The notes beneath the pieces are model-generated. The model saw only the letters and a list, made by a program, of their open reading frames with translations. It did not search any database and had not been told where the DNA came from. Below, one piece after another: positions 16,349-24,664 of a DNA stretch of 64,000 nucleotides. The number at the start of each line of letters is the position of its first letter. The stretch's first letter is position 1. Source of the DNA: JBEKTW01 sp963727845 (GTDB taxonomy: Bacteria; Bacteroidota; Ignavibacteria; UBA10030; SZUA-254); contig CAVSHI010000003.1 in the NCBI GenBank assembly GCA_963727845.1, forward strand, positions 496,001-560,000. The letters are read 5' to 3'. The position numbers were made by a program, and so were the translations under genes.

Positions 16349-17698
16349 ATGAAATCGCTTGAAAAGCCCCCGGATTGGACGGAATCCTTCGCTCATAAGG
16401 GTCAACACTTCTTTGAACTTCTTCAACGACCCGAAGTGATGGATTTTGTCAAACGAATGAATGAAAAATACTATTTCTGGGATGACGTTAAATACCGACC
16501 ACGACCTCAGAACATCGATCTTACAACGGCATGGGGTCTCGTAAAGATTTCGCGCATTCCCCAGATGAAACCTTTGAATTTCCATTCAACGGATGGCAAG
16601 AGGTTTGGATACTGGTTGCCGGATATCGTATTAAAGGAGCTTCACTTTATCGACCAGAACGCAACCGGTCGGATATTGATCGATGAGCCTGCAATTGGAG
16701 AATCAGACAGGGATCGTTATATCATTAGTTCTCTCATGGAAGAAGCTATTGCTTCCAGTATTCTTGAAGGGGCAGCGACAACTCGCAAAAAAGCGAAAGA
16801 GATGCTGCGTGAAGGCAGAAAACCGCGGACAAAAGGAGAATTGATGATTCAAAACAATTATGCGACAATGAGAAGAATCAAGGATCGCATATCAGAGAAG
16901 CTATCCATAGATTTATTGTGCGAATTACAGGATTCCATCACAAAGGGAACGCTCGAAGACCCGACGGCAAGCGGAAGACTAAGAAAACCCGAAGAGCAGA
17001 TACAGGTGGTCGATATGACGGATGGAAGTGTCCTTCATGACCCTCCCCCGGCCGAAGGGTTGAAGGATAGATTGCAACGACTATGCGATTTTGCCAATGA
17101 ATCGCCGGATGCCAGTTTCATCCATCCCGTGATAAAAGGAATAATTTTGCATTTCTGGTTAGCATACGAACATCCGTTCGTTGATGGGAATGGAAGAACA
17201 GCGAGAGCGCTTTTTTATTGGCATCTTTTGAAAAATAATTATTGGCTGGTTGAGTATCTGCCGATATCAAGAATAATTCTAAAAGCCCCATCGAAATATA
17301 AGATGGCGTTCTTATATTCTGAGAAAGATGACGAAGATATTACGTATTTCATCGTGTTCAATTTGCGTGCGTTTCGTCTGTCACTTGAGGATCTCAGGAA
17401 ATATATTTCGAAGAAGCAACGTGAACTGAAAGCTGCAAGTCAGACCGTTAGACTCTTGCCGGGATTGAATCACAGACAACAAGAACTCGTGAATCACGCC
17501 ATTCATCATCCCGACTCCACGTATACCATTGTACGACACATGAGAACTCATGGCGTAGTTTATCAGACTGCAAGAACAGATCTTCTCCAGCTCGCAAAGC
17601 GTGGCCTTCTGACAAAAGCAAAAGATGGAAGAAGCTTCATTTTCTATCCAAGCGAAGATTTGCCCGACAGAATAAAGGTTAACCGGCGAAGACTTTAG
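16349..17698 (+). CDS. Fic family protein (AMPylase type) with winged-helix C-terminus
   Basis: 449 residues. Residues 1-115 are an N-terminal Fic-associated region. The segment SSILEG (S136, E140, G141) matches the (S/T)xxxE(G/N) inhibitory helix of class II Fic proteins, in which the Glu blocks ATP. The catalytic HPFVDGNGR (H275 to R283) is complete, so an active, autoinhibited nucleotidyltransferase is expected; targets are unknown. Residues about 370-435 (RQQELVNHAI, QTARTDLLQLAKRGLLTKAK) look like a winged helix, suggesting DNA binding or autoregulation. It is a solitary gene between repeats, with AT-richer surroundings than the neighbours, which fits horizontal transfer. Confidence 0.9.
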   Translation: MKSLEKPPDWTESFAHKGQHFFELLQRPEVMDFVKRMNEKYYFWDDVKYRPRPQNIDLTTAWGLVKISRIPQMKPLNFHSTDGKRFGYWLPDIVLKELHFIDQNATGRILIDEPAIGESDRDRYIISSLMEEAIASSILEGAATTRKKAKEMLREGRKPRTKGELMIQNNYATMRRIKDRISEKLSIDLLCELQDSITKGTLEDPTASGRLRKPEEQIQVVDMTDGSVLHDPPPAEGLKDRLQRLCDFANESPDASFIHPVIKGIILHFWLAYEHPFVDGNGRTARALFYWHLLKNNYWLVEYLPISRIILKAPSKYKMAFLYSEKDDEDITYFIVFNLRAFRLSLEDLRKYISKKQRELKAASQTVRLLPGLNHRQQELVNHAIHHPDSTYTIVRHMRTHGVVYQTARTDLLQLAKRGLLTKAKDGRSFIFYPSEDLPDRIKVNRRRL

Positions 17699-17740
17699 TG
17701 GCCAAGGGTGGTTCAGTTTGGCCTGGCGCGCGAACAAAAT

Positions 17741-17822
17741 CCCCTCCTTGGAGGGGTGTCGACGAAGTCGACGGGGTGGGTCACTTGGGATTTGGTGTTC
17801 TGTCACGGTTGGACCGTGACAG
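17741..17822. repeat. repeat cluster: GTCGACGAAGTCGAC module and GTCACG palindrome
   Basis: CCCCTCCTTGGAGGGG palindrome (17741-17756) runs into tGTCGACGAAGTCGACggggtgg (to 17779), which recurs at 21775-21810. It is followed by CTGTCACGGT-tgg-ACCGTGACAG (17800-17822), second copy of the palindrome at 14375-14397. Confidence 0.7.
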
Positions 17823-17851
17823 CCACTAGAGGAGGGGACGTAGCGGCGCTC

Positions 17852-17880
17852 TTGCATCTTATACCGTTTTTTGATAATAT
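17852..17880 (+). promoter_or_regulatory. putative promoter of the BadF-type kinase / NagZ fusion pair
   Basis: TTGCAT (17852-17857), 17-bp spacer, TAATAT (17875-17880). Expected transcription start near 17887, only about 3 bases before the ATG at 17890, so the message may be nearly leaderless. Confidence 0.55.
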
Positions 17881-17889
17881 ACTCCCATT

Positions 17890-18825
17890 ATGAGTGAACA
17901 ACAGCAATTCATACTCGGGATCGACGGCGGAGGGACCAAAACGCATGCAATTCTCTCCGCACTCGACGGTACGGTGGTGGCGGAACGTTTCGGCGGAGCG
18001 AGCAATCTCCAGATCGCAGGCATCCCGAAAGCGGCAGAAACCGTCTTCAAGCTCCTCGACGAGTGCTGCAAGTGGGCTTCCTGCCAGGCGGATGCGGTCC
18101 AGAGCATTGTGGTCGGACTTGCCGGCGCCGGAAGACCGGCGGATAAAATGGGTTTCGTCGACGCGCTCACCGCGCTCGGACAACAAAACAATTTCCCCAT
18201 CAAAAACGTTATCGTCGAGACCGATGCACGCATCGCGCTGGAAGCGGCTTTTGCCGGCGGAAGCGGAATCGTCATCATCGCCGGCACCGGGTCAATCGGT
18301 CTTTACCGGACAAAGGAAGGAACGATCTACCGCGCCGGCGGCTGGGGACGAATTCTCGGCGACGAGGGAAGCAGTTTCGCAATCGCGCGCGATGCTCTTG
18401 CCGCCGTTATGCGCGCCCACGACGAACGGGGCGAAAAAACGGTGCTGACGGAAAAAGCTTTTCAGCAGTTCAGAGTTGCCGCCGTCGAAGATTTGATTCC
18501 AAGAATCTACCAGGATGCAGTCGATATCACGGGATTCACTCTGAAAGTGATGTTCGCGGCGGAAGACGACGCCGTCGCCCGCGGAGTTCTCTCCAAGAAC
18601 GCGGATGCCCTTGCTGAGCTGGTGCAAACTCTCCTCAAGCATGCACCGCCGCAGAAGAAAGCCGCCGTGGCGCTCATGGGCGGACTTCTCACCGAAGAAA
18701 ATGCCTACTCAATAATGGTGAAAGAGAAAATCGTTGCCGCCCTGCCCCAGCAGGTTCTTATGTTGAAACCAAAGTTCACTGCCGCTTTCGGTGCAGCTAT
18801 CATCGGACTCAATGCGTTTCAATAA
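17890..18825 (+). CDS. BadF/BadG/BcrA/BcrD-type sugar kinase (probable amino-sugar kinase)
   Basis: 311 residues with the ASKHA ATPase layout: phosphate-1 motif GIDGGGTKTHA (residues 10-20), phosphate-2-like VETDARIALEAAF, and adenosine-loop GSGIVIIAGTGSIGLYR with GGWGRILGDEGSSFAIAR. This is the pattern of N-acetylglucosamine kinase-like members of the BadF family. The 3' end overlaps by 14 bp the start of the NagZ-type fusion, suggesting translational coupling and a role in phosphorylating GlcNAc or a muramyl sugar released by that enzyme. Substrate is inferred from context. Confidence 0.85.
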   Translation: MSEQQQFILGIDGGGTKTHAILSALDGTVVAERFGGASNLQIAGIPKAAETVFKLLDECCKWASCQADAVQSIVVGLAGAGRPADKMGFVDALTALGQQNNFPIKNVIVETDARIALEAAFAGGSGIVIIAGTGSIGLYRTKEGTIYRAGGWGRILGDEGSSFAIARDALAAVMRAHDERGEKTVLTEKAFQQFRVAAVEDLIPRIYQDAVDITGFTLKVMFAAEDDAVARGVLSKNADALAELVQTLLKHAPPQKKAAVALMGGLLTEENAYSIMVKEKIVAALPQQVLMLKPKFTAAFGAAIIGLNAFQ

Positions 18826-21721
18826 AAAACATCTTCTCTCCCTACATTTTTTTTGCTGCCTAGTTTCACTCTGGCTGAGCTCCTGCGTTTCGCCTCCTCC
18901 CTCCGTTAAAGAAGAAGTCCGCCGGGAAGCGCTCCCGAAGAATTCCTGGGTCGCTTCCACTCTACGTCGCATGACGCTTGAAGAAAAAGTCTCACAGATG
19001 ATGATGTCATCTGCATACGGCTATTACTATTCGTCGACCGGCGATGAATACCGCCGCCTCGAGCATCTTGTGAAAGACCGCAAAGTCGGCGGTTTGATTT
19101 TCCTCCAGGGAGACGTGGTCGAAACGGCAATGGTCATCGAGCGCATGCAACAGGAGTCCGATGTTCCGCTCCTGACAGCCTCGGACTTTGAATGGGGCGC
19201 GGCGATGCGTATCAGGCGGGCGACACGCTTCCCGGAAGCAATGGCGCTCGGCGCCACCCGCGACACAACGCTCGCATTTAAAATGGGAACTGCGATTGCC
19301 GAAGAATCCCGCGCGATTGGCATCCGGCAGGTTTTCGCTCCCGTTGTTGACGTCAATGTTAATCCGGACAATCCAGTGATCAACACACGGTCGTTCGGCG
19401 AAAATCCACAGCTGGTGGCAACAATGGCCGGCGCTTTTGTCACCGGTCTGCAATCCGGAGGCGTGCTCGCGACCGCGAAACATTTTCCGGGCCACGGCGA
19501 TACTCAGACCGATTCGCACCTGGATTTGCCGGTCATCAACGCTTCACGCCAGCGCCTCGACAGTGTCGAGCTCCTTCCCTACCGCAATCTGATTCAGCGA
19601 AATGTTGCGTCGGTGATGGTGGCTCATCTTGAAGTCCGTTCGGTCGAGCACACCAAACAACTCCCCGCCACGCTCTCTCACGAAGTCGTCGGCGACCTCC
19701 TGCAGAATCAACTTGGCTTTCAGGGGTTGGTCGTAACGGATGCGATGGAAATGGGAGCTGTTGTCGGTCGGTACGGCGTGGATTCCGCTGCGGTCATGGC
19801 TGTCGAAGCCGGCGATGATATGCTCCTGATGCTACCGGATGAAGATGCCGCAGTGCGCGCACTCTCCAACGCCGTGAAAAGTGGAAGGATTCCGGAAAGC
19901 CGTGTCGATCAATCGGTCACGAAGATCCTCGGACTCAAATGGGATCTGGGACTTTCGACTCGCAGATCGGGCGATATTCACGAGATTCCGAATTTCGTCG
20001 CAACTGTTGAGCACTCTTCACTGGCGAAACAAATTGCACGGAGCGCCATTACTCTCCTGAAGAATGATGGAATTCTTCCTCTCGAACATTTTGGCAACAA
20101 GAAAATTCTCAGCGTTATCGTTAGTGATAATGAGAACTACCGCACGGAGATTCATCGCGCGACGTCACCGTGGCCCAACGAGCCCGTGGGCGATTACTTC
20201 ACCGCACTGTTCCGGAAGCGATACGCGAGAGTTGAGACGATCCACATCGACCCCACAAGCAATGACCTCGATTTTGACGGCGCGCTCAAGAAGGCGAATG
20301 ATGCCAGCATTATTCTCTGCCCGATCTTTTCGAAAGCCCGCTCAGGGTCAGGCAAATTCGGGTTGCCCGACGAAATAACCGGCTTCCTGAAAAATCTGAC
20401 CGCTGTGGGAGCTCCGACGGTTGTCATCTCAATGGGAAGTCCATACATCCTTGATTCCATTCCGAACGCGAGGGCGTACATTTGCTCCTATTCCGATTGT
20501 GAATCGATCACCGAGGCGACCGTCGAAGCCCTTTTCGGAGAGATTGCCAGCGGCGGCAAACTTCCGGTGACGATCCCCGGGATGTTTGCCTATGGAAGCG
20601 GCATCGAATTGCCTCAATCGGCAATACGCAAAGATGCACCCGAAAATGTGGGATTCAGTCGGGACGGTCTGGAGAAAGTCGACTCGATTATCACTAAAGC
20701 GATACGCGACACCGCCTTCCCCGGAGCGCAGGTGCTCGTGGTAAAGGATGGCGCGGTCGTTTACAATAAATCATTCGGACGATTCGAGTATTCCGACACC
20801 AGCCGGCAGTTACGCAACAGCACGATGTACGACCTCGCTTCCCTCACGAAAGTAGTTGCGACAACGACTGCGGTCATGAAATTATACGATGAAGGAAAAC
20901 TGAAGCTTGACGACCCCGTCGTGAAATATATCCCTGAATTCGGAAATCACGGGAAAGAAAAGATTACTGTCCGGAACCTTCTGGTCCATAACGGCGGACT
21001 GCCTCCGTTCAAGAGGCTGTATCTGATGTGCCGGTCGCCTCAGGAAGTTCTGGACTCGGTGTATCAAACCGAAACCATCTACCGCGCCGGAGATTCCACT
21101 CTCTACAGCGACTTTGATTTTATTCTCCTCGGGAAAGTAATTGAAAAGGTAACAGGCAAACCGTTGGACGGGTACATCAATGATACGTTTTTCAAGGCAC
21201 TGGGAATGTCCCGGACGATGTTCAAACCACCCGAGGCGATCCGGGACGATATCGCCCCGACCGAGTACGACAGCCTGTATCGAAAGAAGCTTGTCCACGG
21301 GGTTGTTCATGATGAAAATGCGTTCGCTCTCGGCGGTGTTTCAGGGCATGCAGGATTATTCTCAAACGCTTCCGACCTTGCTGTCTTTATGCAGATGCTG
21401 ATGAATGGCGGAAGTTACGGCGGTAGGCAATACCTGAAACCCGAAACCATCAAACTTTTTACCACGAAGCAAAGCTCGACCAGCACTCGCGCTTTAGGCT
21501 GGGATACCAAATCGATGACGGGCTACAGCTCGGCGGGATCGCTGTTCGGAGAGAAGTCATTCGGCCACACCGGATTCACGGGGACGTCAATCTGGGCTGA
21601 TCCGGAAAAGAAAATTTTTGTAATATTATTGACGAACCGCGTGTATCCGACGCGAAATAACATGAAGATCGCGCAGGTCCGGCCTGCGGTCGGAGATGCG
21701 GTCATGCGTGCATTGAACTGA
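18812..21721 (+). CDS. NagZ-type GH3 glycosidase fused to serine beta-lactamase-fold domain
   Basis: 969 residues from ATG 18812, preferred over 18791 because the type II signal peptide with lipobox LSSC follows it. Domain order: GH3 N-terminal barrel (residues about 45-390) with the NagZ hallmark KHFPGHGDTQTDSH (K223, H224, H228, D230) and VVTDAMEMGAV, where the Asp is the expected nucleophile; GH3 C-terminal alpha/beta domain (about 395-590); serine hydrolase of the class C beta-lactamase fold (about 605-965) with the SxxK motif SLTK, YSD in the Tyr position and HTGFTG. NagZ enzymes cleave GlcNAc-anhydroMurNAc. As a lipoprotein it should act in the envelope on peptidoglycan fragments, the second domain perhaps acting on stem peptides. 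Confidence 0.92.
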   Translation: MRFNKKHLLSLHFFCCLVSLWLSSCVSPPPSVKEEVRREALPKNSWVASTLRRMTLEEKVSQMMMSSAYGYYYSSTGDEYRRLEHLVKDRKVGGLIFLQGDVVETAMVIERMQQESDVPLLTASDFEWGAAMRIRRATRFPEAMALGATRDTTLAFKMGTAIAEESRAIGIRQVFAPVVDVNVNPDNPVINTRSFGENPQLVATMAGAFVTGLQSGGVLATAKHFPGHGDTQTDSHLDLPVINASRQRLDSVELLPYRNLIQRNVASVMVAHLEVRSVEHTKQLPATLSHEVVGDLLQNQLGFQGLVVTDAMEMGAVVGRYGVDSAAVMAVEAGDDMLLMLPDEDAAVRALSNAVKSGRIPESRVDQSVTKILGLKWDLGLSTRRSGDIHEIPNFVATVEHSSLAKQIARSAITLLKNDGILPLEHFGNKKILSVIVSDNENYRTEIHRATSPWPNEPVGDYFTALFRKRYARVETIHIDPTSNDLDFDGALKKANDASIILCPIFSKARSGSGKFGLPDEITGFLKNLTAVGAPTVVISMGSPYILDSIPNARAYICSYSDCESITEATVEALFGEIASGGKLPVTIPGMFAYGSGIELPQSAIRKDAPENVGFSRDGLEKVDSIITKAIRDTAFPGAQVLVVKDGAVVYNKSFGRFEYSDTSRQLRNSTMYDLASLTKVVATTTAVMKLYDEGKLKLDDPVVKYIPEFGNHGKEKITVRNLLVHNGGLPPFKRLYLMCRSPQEVLDSVYQTETIYRAGDSTLYSDFDFILLGKVIEKVTGKPLDGYINDTFFKALGMSRTMFKPPEAIRDDIAPTEYDSLYRKKLVHGVVHDENAFALGGVSGHAGLFSNASDLAVFMQMLMNGGSYGGRQYLKPETIKLFTTKQSSTSTRALGWDTKSMTGYSSAGSLFGEKSFGHTGFTGTSIWADPEKKIFVILLTNRVYPTRNNMKIAQVRPAVGDAVMRALN

Positions 21722-21774
21722 AGGCACGTTTCCGCAAGTCGCGTCGCACACCTCAAACTCACCCTTGTATTCTT

Positions 21775-21810
21775 CCCCTTGGAGGGATGTCGACGAAGTC
21801 GACAGGGTGG
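21775..21810. repeat. GTCGACGAAGTCGAC module, copy 2
   Basis: ccccttggagggat then GTCGACGAAGTCGAC then agggtgg; same as 17745-17779 apart from a few substitutions. Both copies sit just downstream of a plus-strand gene stop. Confidence 0.65.
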
Positions 21811-21844
21811 TAATTGGGAATGACGCTTCGCTCCGCGGCCTAGC

Positions 21845-21983
21845 TGGGAGGGAGCTGTGCTCCCGACTCACCTGTGTAGAGTCCGGTCCCCAGACCGGAC
21901 ATCCTGGCTTCCGGTCCGATTACGAATCGGACTCTACGGCTACGATCTGCCCGTCGATGGTCGGGAGTAGGAACTCCCTCCCA
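21845..21983. repeat. 139-bp composite palindrome
   Basis: Ends are the inverted repeats TGGGAGGGAG (21845-21854) and CTCCCTCCCA (21974-21983), continuing inward with interrupted pairing (gctcccgac versus gtcgggag). The middle contains GTAGAGTCCG and CGGACTCTAC facing each other, plus smaller hairpins (GTCCGGTccccAGACCGGAC-like, GGTCCGATTACGAATCGGAC-like). No coding capacity. With the module at 21775-21810 it explains most of the gap 21722-22205. Confidence 0.6.
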
Positions 21984-22205
21984 GTGCATAGACGGCGGAC
22001 AGGTCTCTTGAGGGGACGCTGTGGCGTCGCTCCATTGCCGTGTTGCGCCGACGTTCAACTTCAGATTCAAATCATTCATTTTTGGATTTGGAAATCACTC
22101 CAAAAACTAGCAAATTGTGGTGGATTTCGCTTTTCTTCACCGTGAATCCTCATTATTCGATTAACACGAAACCTAGTATTTGAATCATCTTTTCCCGGAG
22201 AAACC

Positions 22206-23762
22206 ATGCCAAGTATTAAATTCAAGAATGAATCCTACACCGATTGGTCGAAACCCGCCAATCGAAAGAAACAGGAACGCGCAATCGCCGGACTCGAAGC
22301 CGGACTCGGCAGAGAATACCCGAACATCATCGGCGGCGAACGAGTAACATCCCAGCATAAGTTCAATTCGCTCAACCCCTCCGACCCCGACCAGGTTGTC
22401 GGTGTTTTTCAGAAAGGAACCAACGAGGACGCACTTCATGCGCTCGACGTTGCCCTCAAAAAGTATGAGGAGTGGCGATGGGTGGCTCCGGCGAAACGTG
22501 CGGGCTATCTTTTCAAAGCTGCAAAAATCATGCGCAAGCGCCGGTTCGAGCTCAACGCGGCGGAGATTCTCGAAGTCGGCAAGACCTGGCCTGAAGCCGA
22601 CGCCGACGTTGCCGAGGCAATTGACTTCCTCGAATTCTACGCACTCGAAATGCTCCGTTACGCCGATCAGAAACCCGCGATCCAGCTTCCGGGCGAAAAG
22701 GACGAGGTTGCCTACATTCCGCTCGGCGTCGGAGCGGTCATTCCCCCCTGGAATTTTCCGCTTGCGATCCTGTGCGGTATGACGACGGCGGCTGCGGTGT
22801 CGGGCAATACAGTCGTTCTCAAACCGTCGAGCGATTCTCCGTTCATCGGATACAAGTTCATGGAAGTAATGGAAGAAGCCGGACTTCCGGCCGGAGTGAT
22901 CAATTTCGTCGCGGGTCCCGGTGGAGCTGTCGGCGACACGATCGTGACCCATCCGCAAACGAGATTCATTGCATTCACGGGCTCCAAGGAAATCGGCATC
23001 CATATCAACGAAGAAGCGGCGAAGGTCCGTCCGGGACAAATCTGGCTGAAGCGCGTTATCGCCGAAATGGGCGGCAAAGACTCAATTATCGTCGACCATG
23101 AAACGAATGTCGATGAAGCGGCTGCTGCGGTGACCGTCTCCGCGTTCGGCTTCCAGGGACAGAAATGTTCTGCATGTTCACGCGTGATCATCGATGAAAA
23201 AATTTATGACAGGATGGTCGAGTTGCTTGCCAAACGGGCGGAATCCATCACTATCGGCCCGGCAAAGATTCTGACGAATTACATGGGACCTGTTGTCAAC
23301 AAGAGCTCGATGGAAAAGATTCTGGAGTACATCGAGACGGCCCGGCGTGAAGGCGGACGTTTGGTTGCCGGCGGACTGCGCGCGGAAGGGAACGGATATT
23401 TTCTCCGTCCAACCGTCATCGCCGATGTCGACCCAAAAGGAACAATAGCGCAGGAGGAGATTTTCGGTCCGGTTCTTGCCGTCATCAAGGCGAAGGATTT
23501 CGACCACGCCATTGAAATTGCCAACAACACCGAGTTTGGCCTGACGGGCGCGGTGTTCTCGAAGAACCGGAAAAAACTCGACCGCGCAAAGCGGGAGTTC
23601 TATTGCGGGAATCTGTACATCAATCGCAAATGCACGGGCGCGATGGTCGGCGCGCATCCTTTCGGCGGCTTTAACATGAGCGGAACCGACTCGAAAGCCG
23701 GCGGCCGGGACTATCTCGGTCTCTTCCTGCAGGCAAAATCGTTGGCCGAGAAGATCAAGTAA
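22206..23762 (+). CDS. rocA: L-glutamate gamma-semialdehyde (P5C) dehydrogenase
   Basis: 518 residues, the length of RocA/PruA-type enzymes. Aldehyde dehydrogenase landmarks are present: VIPPWNFPLAILCGMTTAA, KPSSDSPFIG, FTGSKEIGI, the general-base Glu in EMGGKDSIIVD, and the catalytic Cys region FQGQKCSACSR, then EIFGPVL and the C-terminal FGGFNMSGTDSKAGG. It oxidises glutamate semialdehyde to glutamate with NAD in proline or arginine breakdown. No proline dehydrogenase lies beside it. The next gene follows by 24 bp and may be cotranscribed. Confidence 0.93.
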   Translation: MPSIKFKNESYTDWSKPANRKKQERAIAGLEAGLGREYPNIIGGERVTSQHKFNSLNPSDPDQVVGVFQKGTNEDALHALDVALKKYEEWRWVAPAKRAGYLFKAAKIMRKRRFELNAAEILEVGKTWPEADADVAEAIDFLEFYALEMLRYADQKPAIQLPGEKDEVAYIPLGVGAVIPPWNFPLAILCGMTTAAAVSGNTVVLKPSSDSPFIGYKFMEVMEEAGLPAGVINFVAGPGGAVGDTIVTHPQTRFIAFTGSKEIGIHINEEAAKVRPGQIWLKRVIAEMGGKDSIIVDHETNVDEAAAAVTVSAFGFQGQKCSACSRVIIDEKIYDRMVELLAKRAESITIGPAKILTNYMGPVVNKSSMEKILEYIETARREGGRLVAGGLRAEGNGYFLRPTVIADVDPKGTIAQEEIFGPVLAVIKAKDFDHAIEIANNTEFGLTGAVFSKNRKKLDRAKREFYCGNLYINRKCTGAMVGAHPFGGFNMSGTDSKAGGRDYLGLFLQAKSLAEKIK

Positions 23763-23786
23763 CACACAGCACCCTCGAATCGACGA

Positions 23787-24239
23787 ATGCCTGAAGTTGA
23801 CAAATGCGGAAATTGCGGCGAGGAGGCATCGACGGACAGCGATTTTTGCCCGCACTGCGGCGTGCTGTTCGAGCAAGCTCCGTTCACGGTGTGTGATTTT
23901 CACCGGGACCGCGAAGCAGAAGGTGTTTGCATCATTTGCCGTAAATTCGTCTGCGAAAGTTGCGCAATCGTCGTTCATAAACGATTGTTCTGTGTCGAGC
24001 ATCAGGACGTCGTGGTGCAGGAAGACTTTGCCAGAGTTTACGAATCAAACTACACCGCTGAAGCGGATTCCGTCGGCGCCATGTTGAAGGGAGCAGGCTT
24101 CGAAGTTGTTGCTCCGGTATGGGGCGCCCGGGGAAAACTTGCAAGAGTCTTTGTCCCGATCCCGGATTACATCGAAGCGATGAAGCTCGTACGAGAGTGG
24201 CGTGCTCAATTGACCTCAACGAAAGAAAGTGCGACGTAG
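23787..24239 (+). CDS. zinc-ribbon / B-box / DUF2007-like protein
   Basis: 150 residues in three modules. A zinc ribbon (C7, C10, C21, C24: KCGNC and FCPHCG) is followed by a B-box-like zinc finger (CDFHRDREAEGVCIICRKFVCESC, with Cys and His up to FCVEHQ), and then a DUF2007-type domain (YTAEADSVGAMLKGAGFEVV through FVPIPDYIEAMKLV), sometimes called a putative signal-transducing domain. The role is unknown; it is likely cytosolic and binds zinc and a partner protein. It lies 24 bp after rocA. Confidence 0.75.
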   Translation: MPEVDKCGNCGEEASTDSDFCPHCGVLFEQAPFTVCDFHRDREAEGVCIICRKFVCESCAIVVHKRLFCVEHQDVVVQEDFARVYESNYTAEADSVGAMLKGAGFEVVAPVWGARGKLARVFVPIPDYIEAMKLVREWRAQLTSTKESAT

Positions 24240-24249
24240 ATGAGTAGAA

Positions 24250-24427
24250 AAAATCCTAAACTCGAATCTCTAGATCTTAAGCAAATTCTAAGTCCCAAAA
24301 TCCAAATTCTAAGCCGAATTGTCAGAACTATAACTATTGTTTTGGGGGCCATTCGTTTTGCTTATCGCGTCAATTAGAATTTTGGATTGGGAATTTGTCT
24401 CGTGCTTCGAGTTTAGAATTAGGATTT
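24250..24427. repeat. long imperfect inverted repeat, arms about 65 bp
   Basis: The left arm runs from aaatcctaaactcgaa (24250) through aaattctaagtcccaaaatcc; the right arm ends gcttcgagtttagaattaggattt (24427) and contains ggattgggaattt, its complement with small gaps. It ends exactly where MITE copy B begins. AT-rich and non-coding. Confidence 0.55.
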
Positions 24428-24570
24428 GAGACATCTGAATCATTAGCGAGGGCCAAACACAAAGGCCAAAGCCAAGACGTCATTCCCGCATGTCTTAAGC
24501 GGGAATCCAGTCTGGATGCCCGATAAGAGCATTCGGGCATGACGGGCTGTTGTGATTTTTCAGATGTCTC
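24428..24570. mobile_element. MITE-like element with 12-bp terminal inverted repeats, copy B
   Basis: 143 bp bounded by GAGACATCTGAA (24428-24439) and TTCAGATGTCTC (24559-24570), the same ends as copy A at 8639-8819. The interior is a palindrome of two 33-bp arms (24478-24510 and 24512-24544) starting cgtcattcccgcatg and ending gggcatgacg, unrelated to the interior of copy A. No coding capacity. Confidence 0.7.
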
Positions 24571-24588
24571 GATTTATAAATCAGTCAA

Positions 24589-24664
24589 TATTGCATTACC
24601 TCATTTTTCTCATAATCTCAATTTTCCTATAATCTCATAATCTCAATTTTCTCAAAATCTTAAC
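24589..24664. repeat. tctcaat-type pyrimidine-rich repeats before sucC
   Basis: Degenerate units of (a)atctcaat / ttctcata run up to the base before the sucC start codon. They are complementary to the gttgaga repeats at 25826-26005 and of the same sense as those at 26361-26524. Confidence 0.55.

Noticed and set aside
22185..23039. Minus-strand open frame of 284 codons over rocA
   Set aside because: Shadow of the aldehyde dehydrogenase gene; Arg/Asp-rich nonsense composition.
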